From assembly GCF_019880305.1 (NCBI RefSeq), contig NZ_CP082301.1, positions 2,046,001 through 2,110,000 of the forward strand: 64,000 nucleotides of DNA. The letters are read 5' to 3'. The translations under genes and the position numbers were made by a program. Origin of the DNA: Streptomyces decoyicus. Lineage in GTDB: Bacteria; Actinomycetota; Actinomycetes; Streptomycetales; Streptomycetaceae. The number at the start of each line of letters is the position of its first letter. Within the stretch, counting starts at the first letter, position 1. The notes under the pieces are model-generated. The model worked only from the letters and a program-made list of their open reading frames with translations, had not been told where the DNA came from and made no database searches. Below, piece by piece: positions 52,684 through 59,514 of the stretch.

Positions 52684-53277
52684 GTGACGAATTCCGAGCA
52701 GGTTTCCCGGCCGGCGGCACCCCCGGACGCCACACCGGAGGCGGCGGCCCGGCGCGACTGGGCCTGGAAGCGCCTGGAGACCCCCATCGGTCCGCTGCTG
52801 CTCGCCGCGACCCGGGAGGGCCTGGTACGGGTCGCCTTCCATGCCGACGAGCGGACGGCCCGCCGTGAGCTGACCCGTCTGGAGCAGTTCTTCGGCGGGG
52901 CGCCGCTCGCGTCGGTCCCTCATCTGGAGACGGCCACCGCCGAGCTCACCGCCTATTTCGCCGGGGAGCTGCTCTCCTTCACCGTCCCCCTGGACTGGTC
53001 GCTGTCCTCCGGCTTCCCCGCGCGGGTCCTGCATGCCCTGGCCGACGGCGTTCCCTACGGCAGCGTCGTCGGCTACCAGGACCTCGCCGACCGGGTCGGG
53101 GAGCCGGGAGCCGCCCGTGCGGTGGGCGCCGCGATGGGCTCCAATCCGCTGCCGGTCATCGTCCCCTGCCACCGTGTCGTGGCCAGTGACGGCGGCATCG
53201 GCGGCTTCGGCGGCGGACTGGAGACCAAGCGTCTGCTGCTCGCCCTCGAAGGTGTCCTGCCCGCTCCGCTCTTCTGA
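52684..53277 (+). CDS. ogt: Methylated-DNA-protein-cysteine methyltransferase
   Basis: A 197-residue suicide enzyme that removes O6-alkyl groups from guanine in DNA. The active site PVIVPCHRVVASDG holds the acceptor cysteine; the helix-turn-helix with arginine finger (YGSVVGYQDLADRVGEPGAARAVG in part) precedes it. The N-terminal domain is the standard Ogt type (ETPIGPLLLAATREGLVRV). The start GTG 52684 follows a leaderless DNA-damage promoter. About 25 disordered residues precede the domain. The gene stands alone, with a short minisatellite downstream. Confidence 0.96.
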   Translation: MTNSEQVSRPAAPPDATPEAAARRDWAWKRLETPIGPLLLAATREGLVRVAFHADERTARRELTRLEQFFGGAPLASVPHLETATAELTAYFAGELLSFTVPLDWSLSSGFPARVLHALADGVPYGSVVGYQDLADRVGEPGAARAVGAAMGSNPLPVIVPCHRVVASDGGIGGFGGGLETKRLLLALEGVLPAPLF

Positions 53278-53286
53278 CTCCTGCGC

Positions 53287-53338
53287 CGACTCCTCCCGTC
53301 GGCTCCTCCCGTCGGCTCCTCCCGTCGGCTCCTCCCGT
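53287..53338. repeat. 13-bp minisatellite, four copies
   Basis: Four tandem units of CG(A/G)CTCCTCCCGT fill the gap between ogt and the DUF1697 gene. Only one base varies, in the first unit. There is no CRISPR-like spacing. Confidence 0.9.
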
Positions 53339-53379
53339 CGTCCGCCCCGCCGAGACCGGCCCCTACGAATGGCAGCGCC

Positions 53380-53922
53380 ATGACCCGTCAGATCGCTCTG
53401 CTCCGCGGCATCAATGTCGGCGGCCACAACTCCTTCCCCAAGGCGAAGCAGCGTGAGCTGGCCGAGTCCCTGGGCTTCGAGGACGTCTCGGTCCTGCTCC
53501 AGACCGGCAATATCGTCTTCGCCGACCCGGGCACGCCGCCGCAGGAGACGGCCCGGGTCCTGCACGAGCGGATCGCCGCCGACCTCGGCCTGACGGTTCC
53601 GGTCGTGGTCCGGACCCGCGACGAGCTGGCGGCCGCCGTCGCCGCGAACCCGTTTCCGCAGGCCGTACCGGAGCCCAAGAGCCTGCATGTCACATTCCTG
53701 TCGGCGGTGCCGGCCGACACTTCCCGGCTGGACGCACTCGACCTGGACGCGTTCGCGCCCGACCAGTACCGGCTGATCGGGCGCGAACTCTATCTGTGGT
53801 GCCCCGACGGAATGGGCCGCTCCAAGCTGGCCGCTGCGGTGAGCCGCGCCCCGCTCGGGGTGACGGCGACCGCCCGTAACTGGAACACCGTCACCAAGCT
53901 CCTGGGCCTGGCGGACGCCTGA
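53380..53922 (+). CDS. DUF1697 family protein
   Basis: A 180-residue protein of the DUF1697 family, whose function is not known. It has the conserved N-terminal IALLRGINVGGHNSFPK, VLLQTGNIVFADPG in the middle and the C-terminal ATARNWNTVTKLL. No signal peptide or membrane segment is present. ATG 53380 has no clear ribosome-binding site; a -10-like TACGAA about 11 nt upstream is possible. It lies between ogt and a convergent PemK-like gene, 19 bp from the latter. Confidence 0.9.
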   Translation: MTRQIALLRGINVGGHNSFPKAKQRELAESLGFEDVSVLLQTGNIVFADPGTPPQETARVLHERIAADLGLTVPVVVRTRDELAAAVAANPFPQAVPEPKSLHVTFLSAVPADTSRLDALDLDAFAPDQYRLIGRELYLWCPDGMGRSKLAAAVSRAPLGVTATARNWNTVTKLLGLADA

Positions 53923-53941
53923 CGTCCCGGCGCGGCTCCCG

Positions 53942-54403
53942 TCAGCGCCAGCCGTAGCGCTCGCGCAGCCGGTTGACCACCAGGTTGAAGCGGCCCCGGT
54001 CCAGCGCGCAGGCCTCGCGCCGCATCCCGGCCGGGTGCACCCTCAGCACCCGGTCCACGGCCACCCATGAATCGCGCCCCGCGCGGTCCCACGGGCCGGT
54101 CCCGAGCGGCACCCATTCCCGATCGTTGCTGTGCCGCTTGCTCGACAGCTGCACGGCCAGCAGCGTTCCGCCGGTCTCGCGGGCGACGACCAGCACGGGG
54201 CGGTCCTTGCCCCGGCCGTCGTTCTCCTCGTAGGGCACCCAGGTCCACACGATCTCGCCGGGGTCCGGGTCGCCGTCGGGGTCGGGCGCATAGGACATCT
54301 TGACGGTGCCGACGGAGCGCGGCCTGGCCTCCACGGTCGCGGTGGGCCCCTGGCTGCCGGGCAGCGCGGCGGACTCGTCGGATGCGTTGAATGAAGTGGT
54401 CAC
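53942..54403 (-). CDS. PemK/MazF-like growth-inhibitor domain protein, solitary
   Basis: A 153-residue protein with a PemK/MazF-like SH3 barrel from about residue 45: PDPGEIVWTWVPYEENDGRGKDRPVL in part, then VVARETGGTLLAVQLSSKR. MazF toxins cut mRNA. The N-terminal 45 residues are an extra acidic stretch. No antitoxin gene is adjacent, so it is either an orphan or a domesticated housekeeping relative. GTG 54403 is chosen because TAGCGT lies 6 nt upstream. It is divergent from the WGR-propeller gene. Confidence 0.8.
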   Translation of the reverse strand: MTTSFNASDESAALPGSQGPTATVEARPRSVGTVKMSYAPDPDGDPDPGEIVWTWVPYEENDGRGKDRPVLVVARETGGTLLAVQLSSKRHSNDREWVPLGTGPWDRAGRDSWVAVDRVLRVHPAGMRREACALDRGRFNLVVNRLRERYGWR

Positions 54404-54409
54404 GGGCTC

Positions 54410-54415
54410 ACGCTA
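54410..54415 (-). promoter_or_regulatory. -10 element of the PemK-like gene
   Basis: TAGCGT on the minus strand lies 6 nt before the GTG at 54403, with leaderless spacing. Confidence 0.4.
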
Positions 54416-54469
54416 ACTTCCGTCCCCGGCGCGGTCACCAGCGGTCCGTGCCCGGCGGCCCCGGCTCGA

Positions 54470-54492
54470 TTGTCAGTGGTCGGCCGTACGGT
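54470..54492 (+). promoter_or_regulatory. DNA-damage (RecA-NDp/PafBC-type) promoter of the WGR-propeller gene
   Basis: TTGTCAGTG (54470-54478), then 8 nt, then TACGGT (54487-54492), an exact match to TTGTCRGTG-N8-TANNNT. Unlike the others here it leaves a leader of about 45 nt with a strong ribosome-binding site (GGGGGAGGGG). Confidence 0.85.
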
Positions 54493-54542
54493 TTTTTCCA
54501 GCGGGGGACGGCCGTGGGGGCCGCCCGGGGGAGGGGATCGCC

Positions 54543-55970
54543 ATGTCCGAGGCCACGACGTATCTGGAGCTGTCGCAAGAGGGCGGCGGCGCCCACAAGT
54601 TCTACGAGGTGACGGTGCAGGACACGGTCGTCTCGGTGCGCTACGGACGCATCGGGGCGGACGGCCGTCAGCAGACCTCGGCGTTCCCGACACGGGAGAA
54701 GGCGCAGGCCGCGGCCGCCCGGAAGATCGGCGAGAAGGTCCGCAAGGGCTATGCGCCGGCGGTCCCGGGACAGCGCACGGCCCGGCCGGTGACGCGGCGC
54801 CAGGTCGCCTCCGCACCGTCGACGGCGCGTGCGGTGGCACCGGTGCTGTGGCGCTTCCGTACGGGCGCCGCCGCCTTCGGCATCCACATCGCGGAGGACC
54901 GCTGCTGGGTGGGCAACCAGAACGGCGATGTCCACACCCTCGGCCATGACGGCGAGGTGCTGGCGCGCTATCAGCTCCCCGACGGCGTCAAGTGCCTGGT
55001 GGCGGACGACTTCTGGATTTACGCGGGCTGCGACGACGGCACGGTCTACGACCTCTCCTCGAAGCTCCCCTTCGCCGCCTACGGCATCGCCCCCGACGTC
55101 GACATCTTCTGGCTGGACATCCGCGAAGGCATCCTCAACGTCGCCGACCGCAACGGCGGGCTGACGGTGATCGACCACGAGGACGAGTACCAGTGGTCGC
55201 GGCGCAGTGCGGGCGAGCACGCCTGGATGGTGCGGCGGGACGAACGCGCCGTCTACCACGGTCATCGCCGCGGCGTGACGGCCTACTCCGCCGACGGCAG
55301 CGGCGAGTTGTGGCACACCCCGACCACGGGTGCGGTGCTGTTCGGCTGGCAGGAGGACCACTCCGTGTACGCCGGCACCGACCGGCGCGTCGTCCAGCGG
55401 CTGACGAAGGACAGCGGCGCGCTGGAGGCCACGTACCAGTGCGACACGGTCGTTTACTCCTGTGCCACGGCCCCCGGCGGCCGCTATGTCTTCGCCGGTG
55501 ACTCGGCCTCCTCGGTGTACTGCTTCGCCGCCGACGGCACCCGCCTGTGGAAGCTGGGCACCGGCGGCGGATCGGCGCTGTCCATGCAATATCTGGACGG
55601 GAAGCTGTACATGGTCACCACCGACGGATCGCTGGTGTGTGTGGATGCGAGCGACGCGGCCGTGGCCGCCGCCAGGTCGGGCACGGTGCCGGTCGCCAGG
55701 GATGTGAAGTCGGCCGCCGCGCTGCCCACGTACACCCCGTCGGCCACGGTGCGGACGGTGACGTCGGCCGCCTCGGGGGTCGTGGTGGAGTGCGTGCAGG
55801 AGAGCGGCCGGCTGCGGGTCCATGTCGTCTCCGACGGCTATGAACCGTCCTGGAACGTGCAGTTCCCGCGCCATATACGCCGGCCCGGGGCGCGGTATGT
55901 CGTCGATGAGCTCTCGGCGGCATCCGGTGGCTTCTACCGCGTCCGGGGCGAGATCCGGCAGCTCGTCTGA
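54543..55970 (+). CDS. WGR-domain protein with beta-propeller (PQQ/WD40-like) repeats
   Basis: A 475-residue protein. Residues about 5-75 form a WGR domain, the nucleic-acid-binding module of PARP-type and MolR-type proteins; here the core reads VRYGRIGADGRQQT, with Tyr in place of Trp. A basic linker follows, then from about residue 95 to 475 at least six repeats of propeller type (WVGNQNGDVHTLGHDG, IYAGCDDGTVYDL, VYAGTDRRVVQRL, VFAGDSASSVYCFAADG, LYMVTTDGSLVCVD). There is no signal peptide, so it is cytoplasmic. The promoter points to induction by DNA damage. The function is unknown; sensing or scaffolding at damaged DNA is inference. Confidence 0.85.
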   Translation: MSEATTYLELSQEGGGAHKFYEVTVQDTVVSVRYGRIGADGRQQTSAFPTREKAQAAAARKIGEKVRKGYAPAVPGQRTARPVTRRQVASAPSTARAVAPVLWRFRTGAAAFGIHIAEDRCWVGNQNGDVHTLGHDGEVLARYQLPDGVKCLVADDFWIYAGCDDGTVYDLSSKLPFAAYGIAPDVDIFWLDIREGILNVADRNGGLTVIDHEDEYQWSRRSAGEHAWMVRRDERAVYHGHRRGVTAYSADGSGELWHTPTTGAVLFGWQEDHSVYAGTDRRVVQRLTKDSGALEATYQCDTVVYSCATAPGGRYVFAGDSASSVYCFAADGTRLWKLGTGGGSALSMQYLDGKLYMVTTDGSLVCVDASDAAVAAARSGTVPVARDVKSAAALPTYTPSATVRTVTSAASGVVVECVQESGRLRVHVVSDGYEPSWNVQFPRHIRRPGARYVVDELSAASGGFYRVRGEIRQLV

Positions 55971-55978
55971 GGCCGGGC

Positions 55979-56023
55979 GCTCAGGCCGCGTTGGGTGCTC
56001 AAGCCACGTTGGGTGCTCAGGCC
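55979..56023. repeat. 18-bp tandem repeat at the end of the kinase-like gene
   Basis: About two and a half units of GCTCA(G/A)GCC(G/A)CGTTGGGT lie between the WGR gene and the stop codon of the convergent gene. Each unit contains TCA, a stop on the minus strand, so extra copies do not change the reading frame end. Confidence 0.75.
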
Positions 56024-56664
56024 GGGCCGCTCCAGGCCGGCCGGCGGGGATCGTCGGCCCGTACGACCACATCCGCCGCCTCCTCGGGCCGGGTCTCGGC
56101 CTCGTAGCGCGCGAACGCGGGCAGCGTCCATTGCTCGTCCTGCGGGGTGCGGCGGGCGAGCGCGGCCGGCGACAGCTTCAGATGCACGGAGAGATCGAAG
56201 GGAAACCAGTGACCGAGCAGCAGGGGGCCGTACAGCAGCAGGACGCCGCCCGGCGGCAGCTCCACGTACGCACTGCGCGTCGCCCGGTCCGCCACGGGGT
56301 CCCACAGGTCCGGGAGCACCCGCCCGGTACCGCCCGGGTCGAGCGGCTGGAACACCTCGCGCCACAGGGCCTGCCGGTCGAACCACTCGTCGTGGTAGGC
56401 GTCGGCGTCCTCGCGGCCGTATTCGAGCCGCAGCGAGGCGGGGCGCAGAAAGCCGAAGGTGCCGGCCTCGTGGACCGCCCGCCCCCGGATCCGCAGGGCC
56501 TCGGCGAGCCGGCCGGCCAGCTCGCCGGGCGCGGCGGCGGGAGCCCCGTCGAGGGCCACGCGCAGCCAGGGGCTCCCGTCCTTCGCCGTCATCGTGGCGA
56601 TGCGCCCGGCGAGCGCGTCGGTGAGCCGTTCCCAGGTGATCGCTTCGAGCCGCACCCCGCCCAT
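56017..56664 (-). CDS. Uridine kinase-like protein lacking a canonical P-loop
   Basis: A 215-residue protein related to uridine kinase-like proteins of actinobacteria. The region where the P-loop should be reads ALDGAPAAAPGELAGRL (about residues 37-53), without GxxGxGKS/T. Other conserved parts are present: FLRPASLRLEYGREDADAYH, VLPDLWDPVADRATRSAYVELPPGGVLLLYGP and the C-terminal VVVRADDPRRPAW. The family call is therefore sound but kinase activity is doubtful. The start ATG 56664 or a GTG three codons later are both possible. Confidence 0.7.
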   Translation of the reverse strand: MGGVRLEAITWERLTDALAGRIATMTAKDGSPWLRVALDGAPAAAPGELAGRLAEALRIRGRAVHEAGTFGFLRPASLRLEYGREDADAYHDEWFDRQALWREVFQPLDPGGTGRVLPDLWDPVADRATRSAYVELPPGGVLLLYGPLLLGHWFPFDLSVHLKLSPAALARRTPQDEQWTLPAFARYEAETRPEEAADVVVRADDPRRPAWSGPA

Positions 56665-56750
56665 TCTGCCGGTAGCTGTCCGTGCGGCCGCCTGTGCCCC
56701 ACGGGAGAGGCGGGCCGGTCATGACAGGGCGGGCGGCCGGGCGCCGCGGT

Positions 56751-57677
56751 TCAGGCCTGGTCCGCGGACGGCCGGGCCGCTCCGTAGCGGCTGAGCTCGG
56801 CCGCCGCCTCCTTCGTCGCCTCGATGACGCCGTAGGGGGCCACCGGCATCACGGACTTGAGCTGGAGGAGCAGCACGGCTCCCATGATGGAGCCGTCCCA
56901 CATGATCGGTGCCGCGCAGGAGTTCCAGCCGGCCATGCACTCCTCGTAGCCGAGCGCATGGCCGAGGTCGCGTACCTCCGCGAGCGACGCCACCAGCGCA
57001 TCGTTGTCCCGGTAGACGCCGGGCCCCGCCTGGTCGGGTACGGGCTCGGCCAGCACCCGCTGCTGGAGCACCTCCGGCAGGTAGGCGAGGATCGTCCGCC
57101 CGGAGGCGCCGGTGCGCAGCGACCGCGTCACGGACAGCACATCGCGCGGCGTCATTCCGAGCTCCGCGAGGTCGGAGTCGCCGACGGCCATGTCGACGCA
57201 CTGCCGTTGCGCGCCGGAGAAGGGCGCCACCATGTAGAGGAACGCCAGGCCGCCGTCGGTGGCCATCCGCAGTTCGCGGAGCACCGTCTGCGAGGTGGCG
57301 CCGTCGAGGCGGTGGTCGAGCGCGGTGAAGGCGAGCTGGGCGGCCGAGGTCCGCAGCCGGTAGAGGCCGCGGTCCACCCGCTCGAAGATCCGCTGGTAGA
57401 TGCCGGACTGGAGGATGCGGTAGACCACGGAGTCGTCCAGGCCGGTGAACTCGGCGATCTCACCGGGCCCATGGGCGGATCCCCCCAGCTCGGCGAAGGC
57501 CGTCTGGACGAGGAAGACCCGCTCGGCATGGCCGGATCCCGACGCCCGGGAGCCCGTGGACGACGCGCCCTTGGGTGCCTGGCGCGCCTTCTTGGTGCCC
57601 GCGGTACCCGACGCCACGCCGGTGGCGGGCTCGGCGGACGAGGCCGGTGCTCCCGTGGCTGCGGTGCTGTTGCCCAT
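56751..57677 (-). CDS. IclR-family transcriptional regulator
   Basis: A 308-residue IclR-type regulator. A disordered Ala/Ser/Gly leader of about 50 residues precedes the winged helix (AERVFLVQTAFAELGG, GEIAEFTGLDDSVVYRILQS). The C-terminal effector-binding domain has the IclR pattern with GASGRTILAYLPEVL and AAPIMWDGSIMGAVLLLQL. ATG 57677 is the only good start. It follows the quinone-reductase-like gene by 138 bp on the same strand. Short inverted repeats upstream of that gene are possible sites. Confidence 0.88.
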   Translation of the reverse strand: MGNSTAATGAPASSAEPATGVASGTAGTKKARQAPKGASSTGSRASGSGHAERVFLVQTAFAELGGSAHGPGEIAEFTGLDDSVVYRILQSGIYQRIFERVDRGLYRLRTSAAQLAFTALDHRLDGATSQTVLRELRMATDGGLAFLYMVAPFSGAQRQCVDMAVGDSDLAELGMTPRDVLSVTRSLRTGASGRTILAYLPEVLQQRVLAEPVPDQAGPGVYRDNDALVASLAEVRDLGHALGYEECMAGWNSCAAPIMWDGSIMGAVLLLQLKSVMPVAPYGVIEATKEAAAELSRYGAARPSADQA

Positions 57678-57815
57678 GTGCTGTCTCCCCTGGCAGTGGT
57701 CCGCGCCCGAAGGCGCACGGCAGTTGCGCTGCGAGCCGGCGCCCGCGGTTCCCGGCGGCCGGCGGGGCGTGCTCCCGCAGCCGTTGTGCCCGTCCGGCTT
57801 CCCGGGCTACCGGAA

Positions 57816-58760
57816 TTATCGGGCGGCGTCGAGGGCCAGTTTCCCGGCCTGGGTGCGTGCGGCCAGATCGTGGTGCGCCCGTGCCGCCTCGCCGAGCGGG
57901 TACACCGCGCCGGTCAGCGGCTTGAGGGTGCCGTCGGCGACCGCTTCGAACAGCGCCCGCATGGAGGTCGGCAGCGCCGTACGGTCCGCGTAGAGCTGCG
58001 GCAGCCAGAAGCCCGAGACGGTGATGCTCCGCTCCATCAGCGTCCGGGTCGGCACGCTCGCCAGCTCGCCCCCGGCGAACCCGTAGACGGCGAGCCGGCC
58101 GCGCGGCGCGACGGCGGCGAGGGTCTGCTCGAAGGTGACACCCCCGGTCATCTCCAGCGCCGCCTCGACCGGGCCGCCGGCCGCTTCCAGGATGCGCTCG
58201 GTCAGATCCCCGGCGGTCGAGTCGACCACCGCGTGGGCGCCGAACTCCTCGGCCAGCTTGCGCTTTTCCGGGGAGCCCGCGAGGCCGATGACCTTGGCTC
58301 CGGCGCGTGCGGCGAGCTGGACGGCCAGCGAACCGACGCCCCCCGCCGCGGCCGGCACGACGACGGTCTCTCCCGCGGTGAGGCGCAGCGAGGTGAACAG
58401 CAGGTGCCAGGCGCTGTTGCCCTGGAGCGCGAGCGCGACGGCCTGTTCGTCGCTGATGGCGTCGGGAACGCCCCAGGTGACGCGGCGGTGCAGCAGCGTC
58501 CGCTCCGCGTATCCGCCGCCGCGGCACAGCCCGACGACGCGCCGTCCGCCGTCGACCGTCCCCACGACCTCGTTCCCGGGTACGTACGGCAGCTCGACGG
58601 GCGCGAGGTAGGAGTCCCCCCGTGCGTGCACGTCCGCGTAGTTGATACCGGCCAGGGCCACCTCGACCAGCGAGTGGCCGCCGCGGGGCGCGGGCTCGGG
58701 GACGTCCTCGAGCCGCAGCACGTCCGGGCCGCCGAATTCTCGCATCACAATCGCGCGCAC
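57816..58760 (-). CDS. Quinone oxidoreductase-like zinc-independent MDR dehydrogenase
   Basis: A 314-residue NADPH-dependent enzyme of the quinone oxidoreductase branch of the medium-chain dehydrogenases. It starts MRAIVMREFGGPDVLRLEDVPEP and has the nucleotide motif VVVPAAAGGVGSLAVQLAARAGAK and SPEKRKLAEEFGAHAVVD. The zinc ligands of alcohol dehydrogenases are absent. The start is GTG 58760 with GAGGGAGA 4-5 nt upstream. It lies immediately upstream of the IclR gene and may be regulated by it. The substrate is unknown. Confidence 0.92.
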   Translation of the reverse strand: MRAIVMREFGGPDVLRLEDVPEPAPRGGHSLVEVALAGINYADVHARGDSYLAPVELPYVPGNEVVGTVDGGRRVVGLCRGGGYAERTLLHRRVTWGVPDAISDEQAVALALQGNSAWHLLFTSLRLTAGETVVVPAAAGGVGSLAVQLAARAGAKVIGLAGSPEKRKLAEEFGAHAVVDSTAGDLTERILEAAGGPVEAALEMTGGVTFEQTLAAVAPRGRLAVYGFAGGELASVPTRTLMERSITVSGFWLPQLYADRTALPTSMRALFEAVADGTLKPLTGAVYPLGEAARAHHDLAARTQAGKLALDAAR

Positions 58761-59214
58761 GACTCTCCCTCAGGTTCTCCGGTGCGGTGCCCGCACAGGG
58801 TAGGCACGTCGGTCATCTGCCCGCGGTTGCCCGGCTATTTCGCGCCAACCCTGCGGCGCTTCCCGCCCCGCCGACCCTCTCGTCACGAGAATTTCCGGGC
58901 TGCTTTCTCACGTCGCGAGAAAGCTCAGCAGGGTTTTCCACCGATTACGCCGTTTTGGAGCAGATCTACCCATCGGTATCCCCGGGGTGGCTACCATGCG
59001 TCTCTCGCTCAAACCCGGCTGTCGGATGTGATCGCCGCCGCCTACGATCCCGAAATGTGTCCGCCGTTGACCAGTTGTGACGGCTGCGTCCCCCGGGGCA
59101 GAGCGCTTTTTGCGAGGCAGTTGCGCTCGCCCGCCCCACCCGGTGATACGGGCGGGTGGCGGAGGAGGACGTGGTGGTGCGCAGGGCAAGGCGGGCACGG
59201 CCTGAGGGGGAATC
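58761..59214. other. Intergenic region between the quinone oxidoreductase gene and the coupled small ORF
   Basis: No convincing gene is visible in these 454 bp. The region is less GC-rich than its surroundings and holds two related inverted repeats at 58879-58891 and 58903-58925. It must also contain the promoters of both flanking divergent units. Confidence 0.55.
58879..58925. promoter_or_regulatory. Pair of related inverted repeats
   Basis: TCTCGT-C-ACGAGA (58879-58891) and GCTTTCTC-N7-GAGAAAGC (58903-58925) share the core TCTC...GAGA and are 28 bp apart centre to centre. They lie 120-165 bp upstream of the quinone oxidoreductase start and could be regulator sites, for example for the nearby IclR protein. 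Confidence 0.4.
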
Positions 59215-59514
59215 ATGATGGGGAAATCGGGGGGCGGCAGGCCGGCGTTCGCGTCGGCCTGCCGGGACCCACAACGCGCGCAACCGCTTCCGCCGGCGCT
59301 TCTGCGCATGCTGCGGACCGCTACCGCGTCCCTGCCGTCCTCGTTGACGGCTTCGTTCACGGCTTCGGTGACGGCTTCGCTCACGGCCGCCACCGGCGCC
59401 GTCATCGCCGCCGCACGCCGGCGTTCCCGGCCCTATGCGGCACCGCCCTTTCTGGACGTGTCCCGCGCCCGTCGGGGATCCGTGCTCCGCCGCCGAGAGA
59501 GGGACTGCCCATGA
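59215..59514 (+). CDS. Small ORF (99 aa) translationally coupled to an FAD oxidoreductase
   Basis: I do not recognise this protein. The frame begins at ATG 59215 after GAGGGGGAATC, a fair ribosome-binding site, and its TGA overlaps the ATG of the next gene as ATGA. It is basic, with an Ala/Thr/Ser-rich central stretch (about residues 35-68) of four-residue repeats such as LTAS, FTAS, VTAS, encoded by 12-bp DNA repeats. It ends in an Arg-rich tail. The coupling and start site support translation, but the amino-acid composition is also what a high-GC leader could produce. It may be a leader or a small partner protein. Confidence 0.4.
   Translation: MMGKSGGGRPAFASACRDPQRAQPLPPALLRMLRTATASLPSSLTASFTASVTASLTAATGAVIAAARRRSRPYAAPPFLDVSRARRGSVLRRRERDCP

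Noticed and set aside
53287..53338. Possible CRISPR-like array
   Set aside because: The units are 13 bp and directly abutting, with no spacers; it is a simple minisatellite.
53942..54403. Complete toxin-antitoxin pair
   Set aside because: Only the toxin-like gene is present; neither side has a small antitoxin-like ORF with a start signal.
56682..59510. Extension of the FAD oxidoreductase frame nearly 2.8 kb upstream
   Set aside because: The upstream part is antisense to the IclR and quinone oxidoreductase genes. The conserved domain begins after ATG 59511, which has the ATGA coupling.
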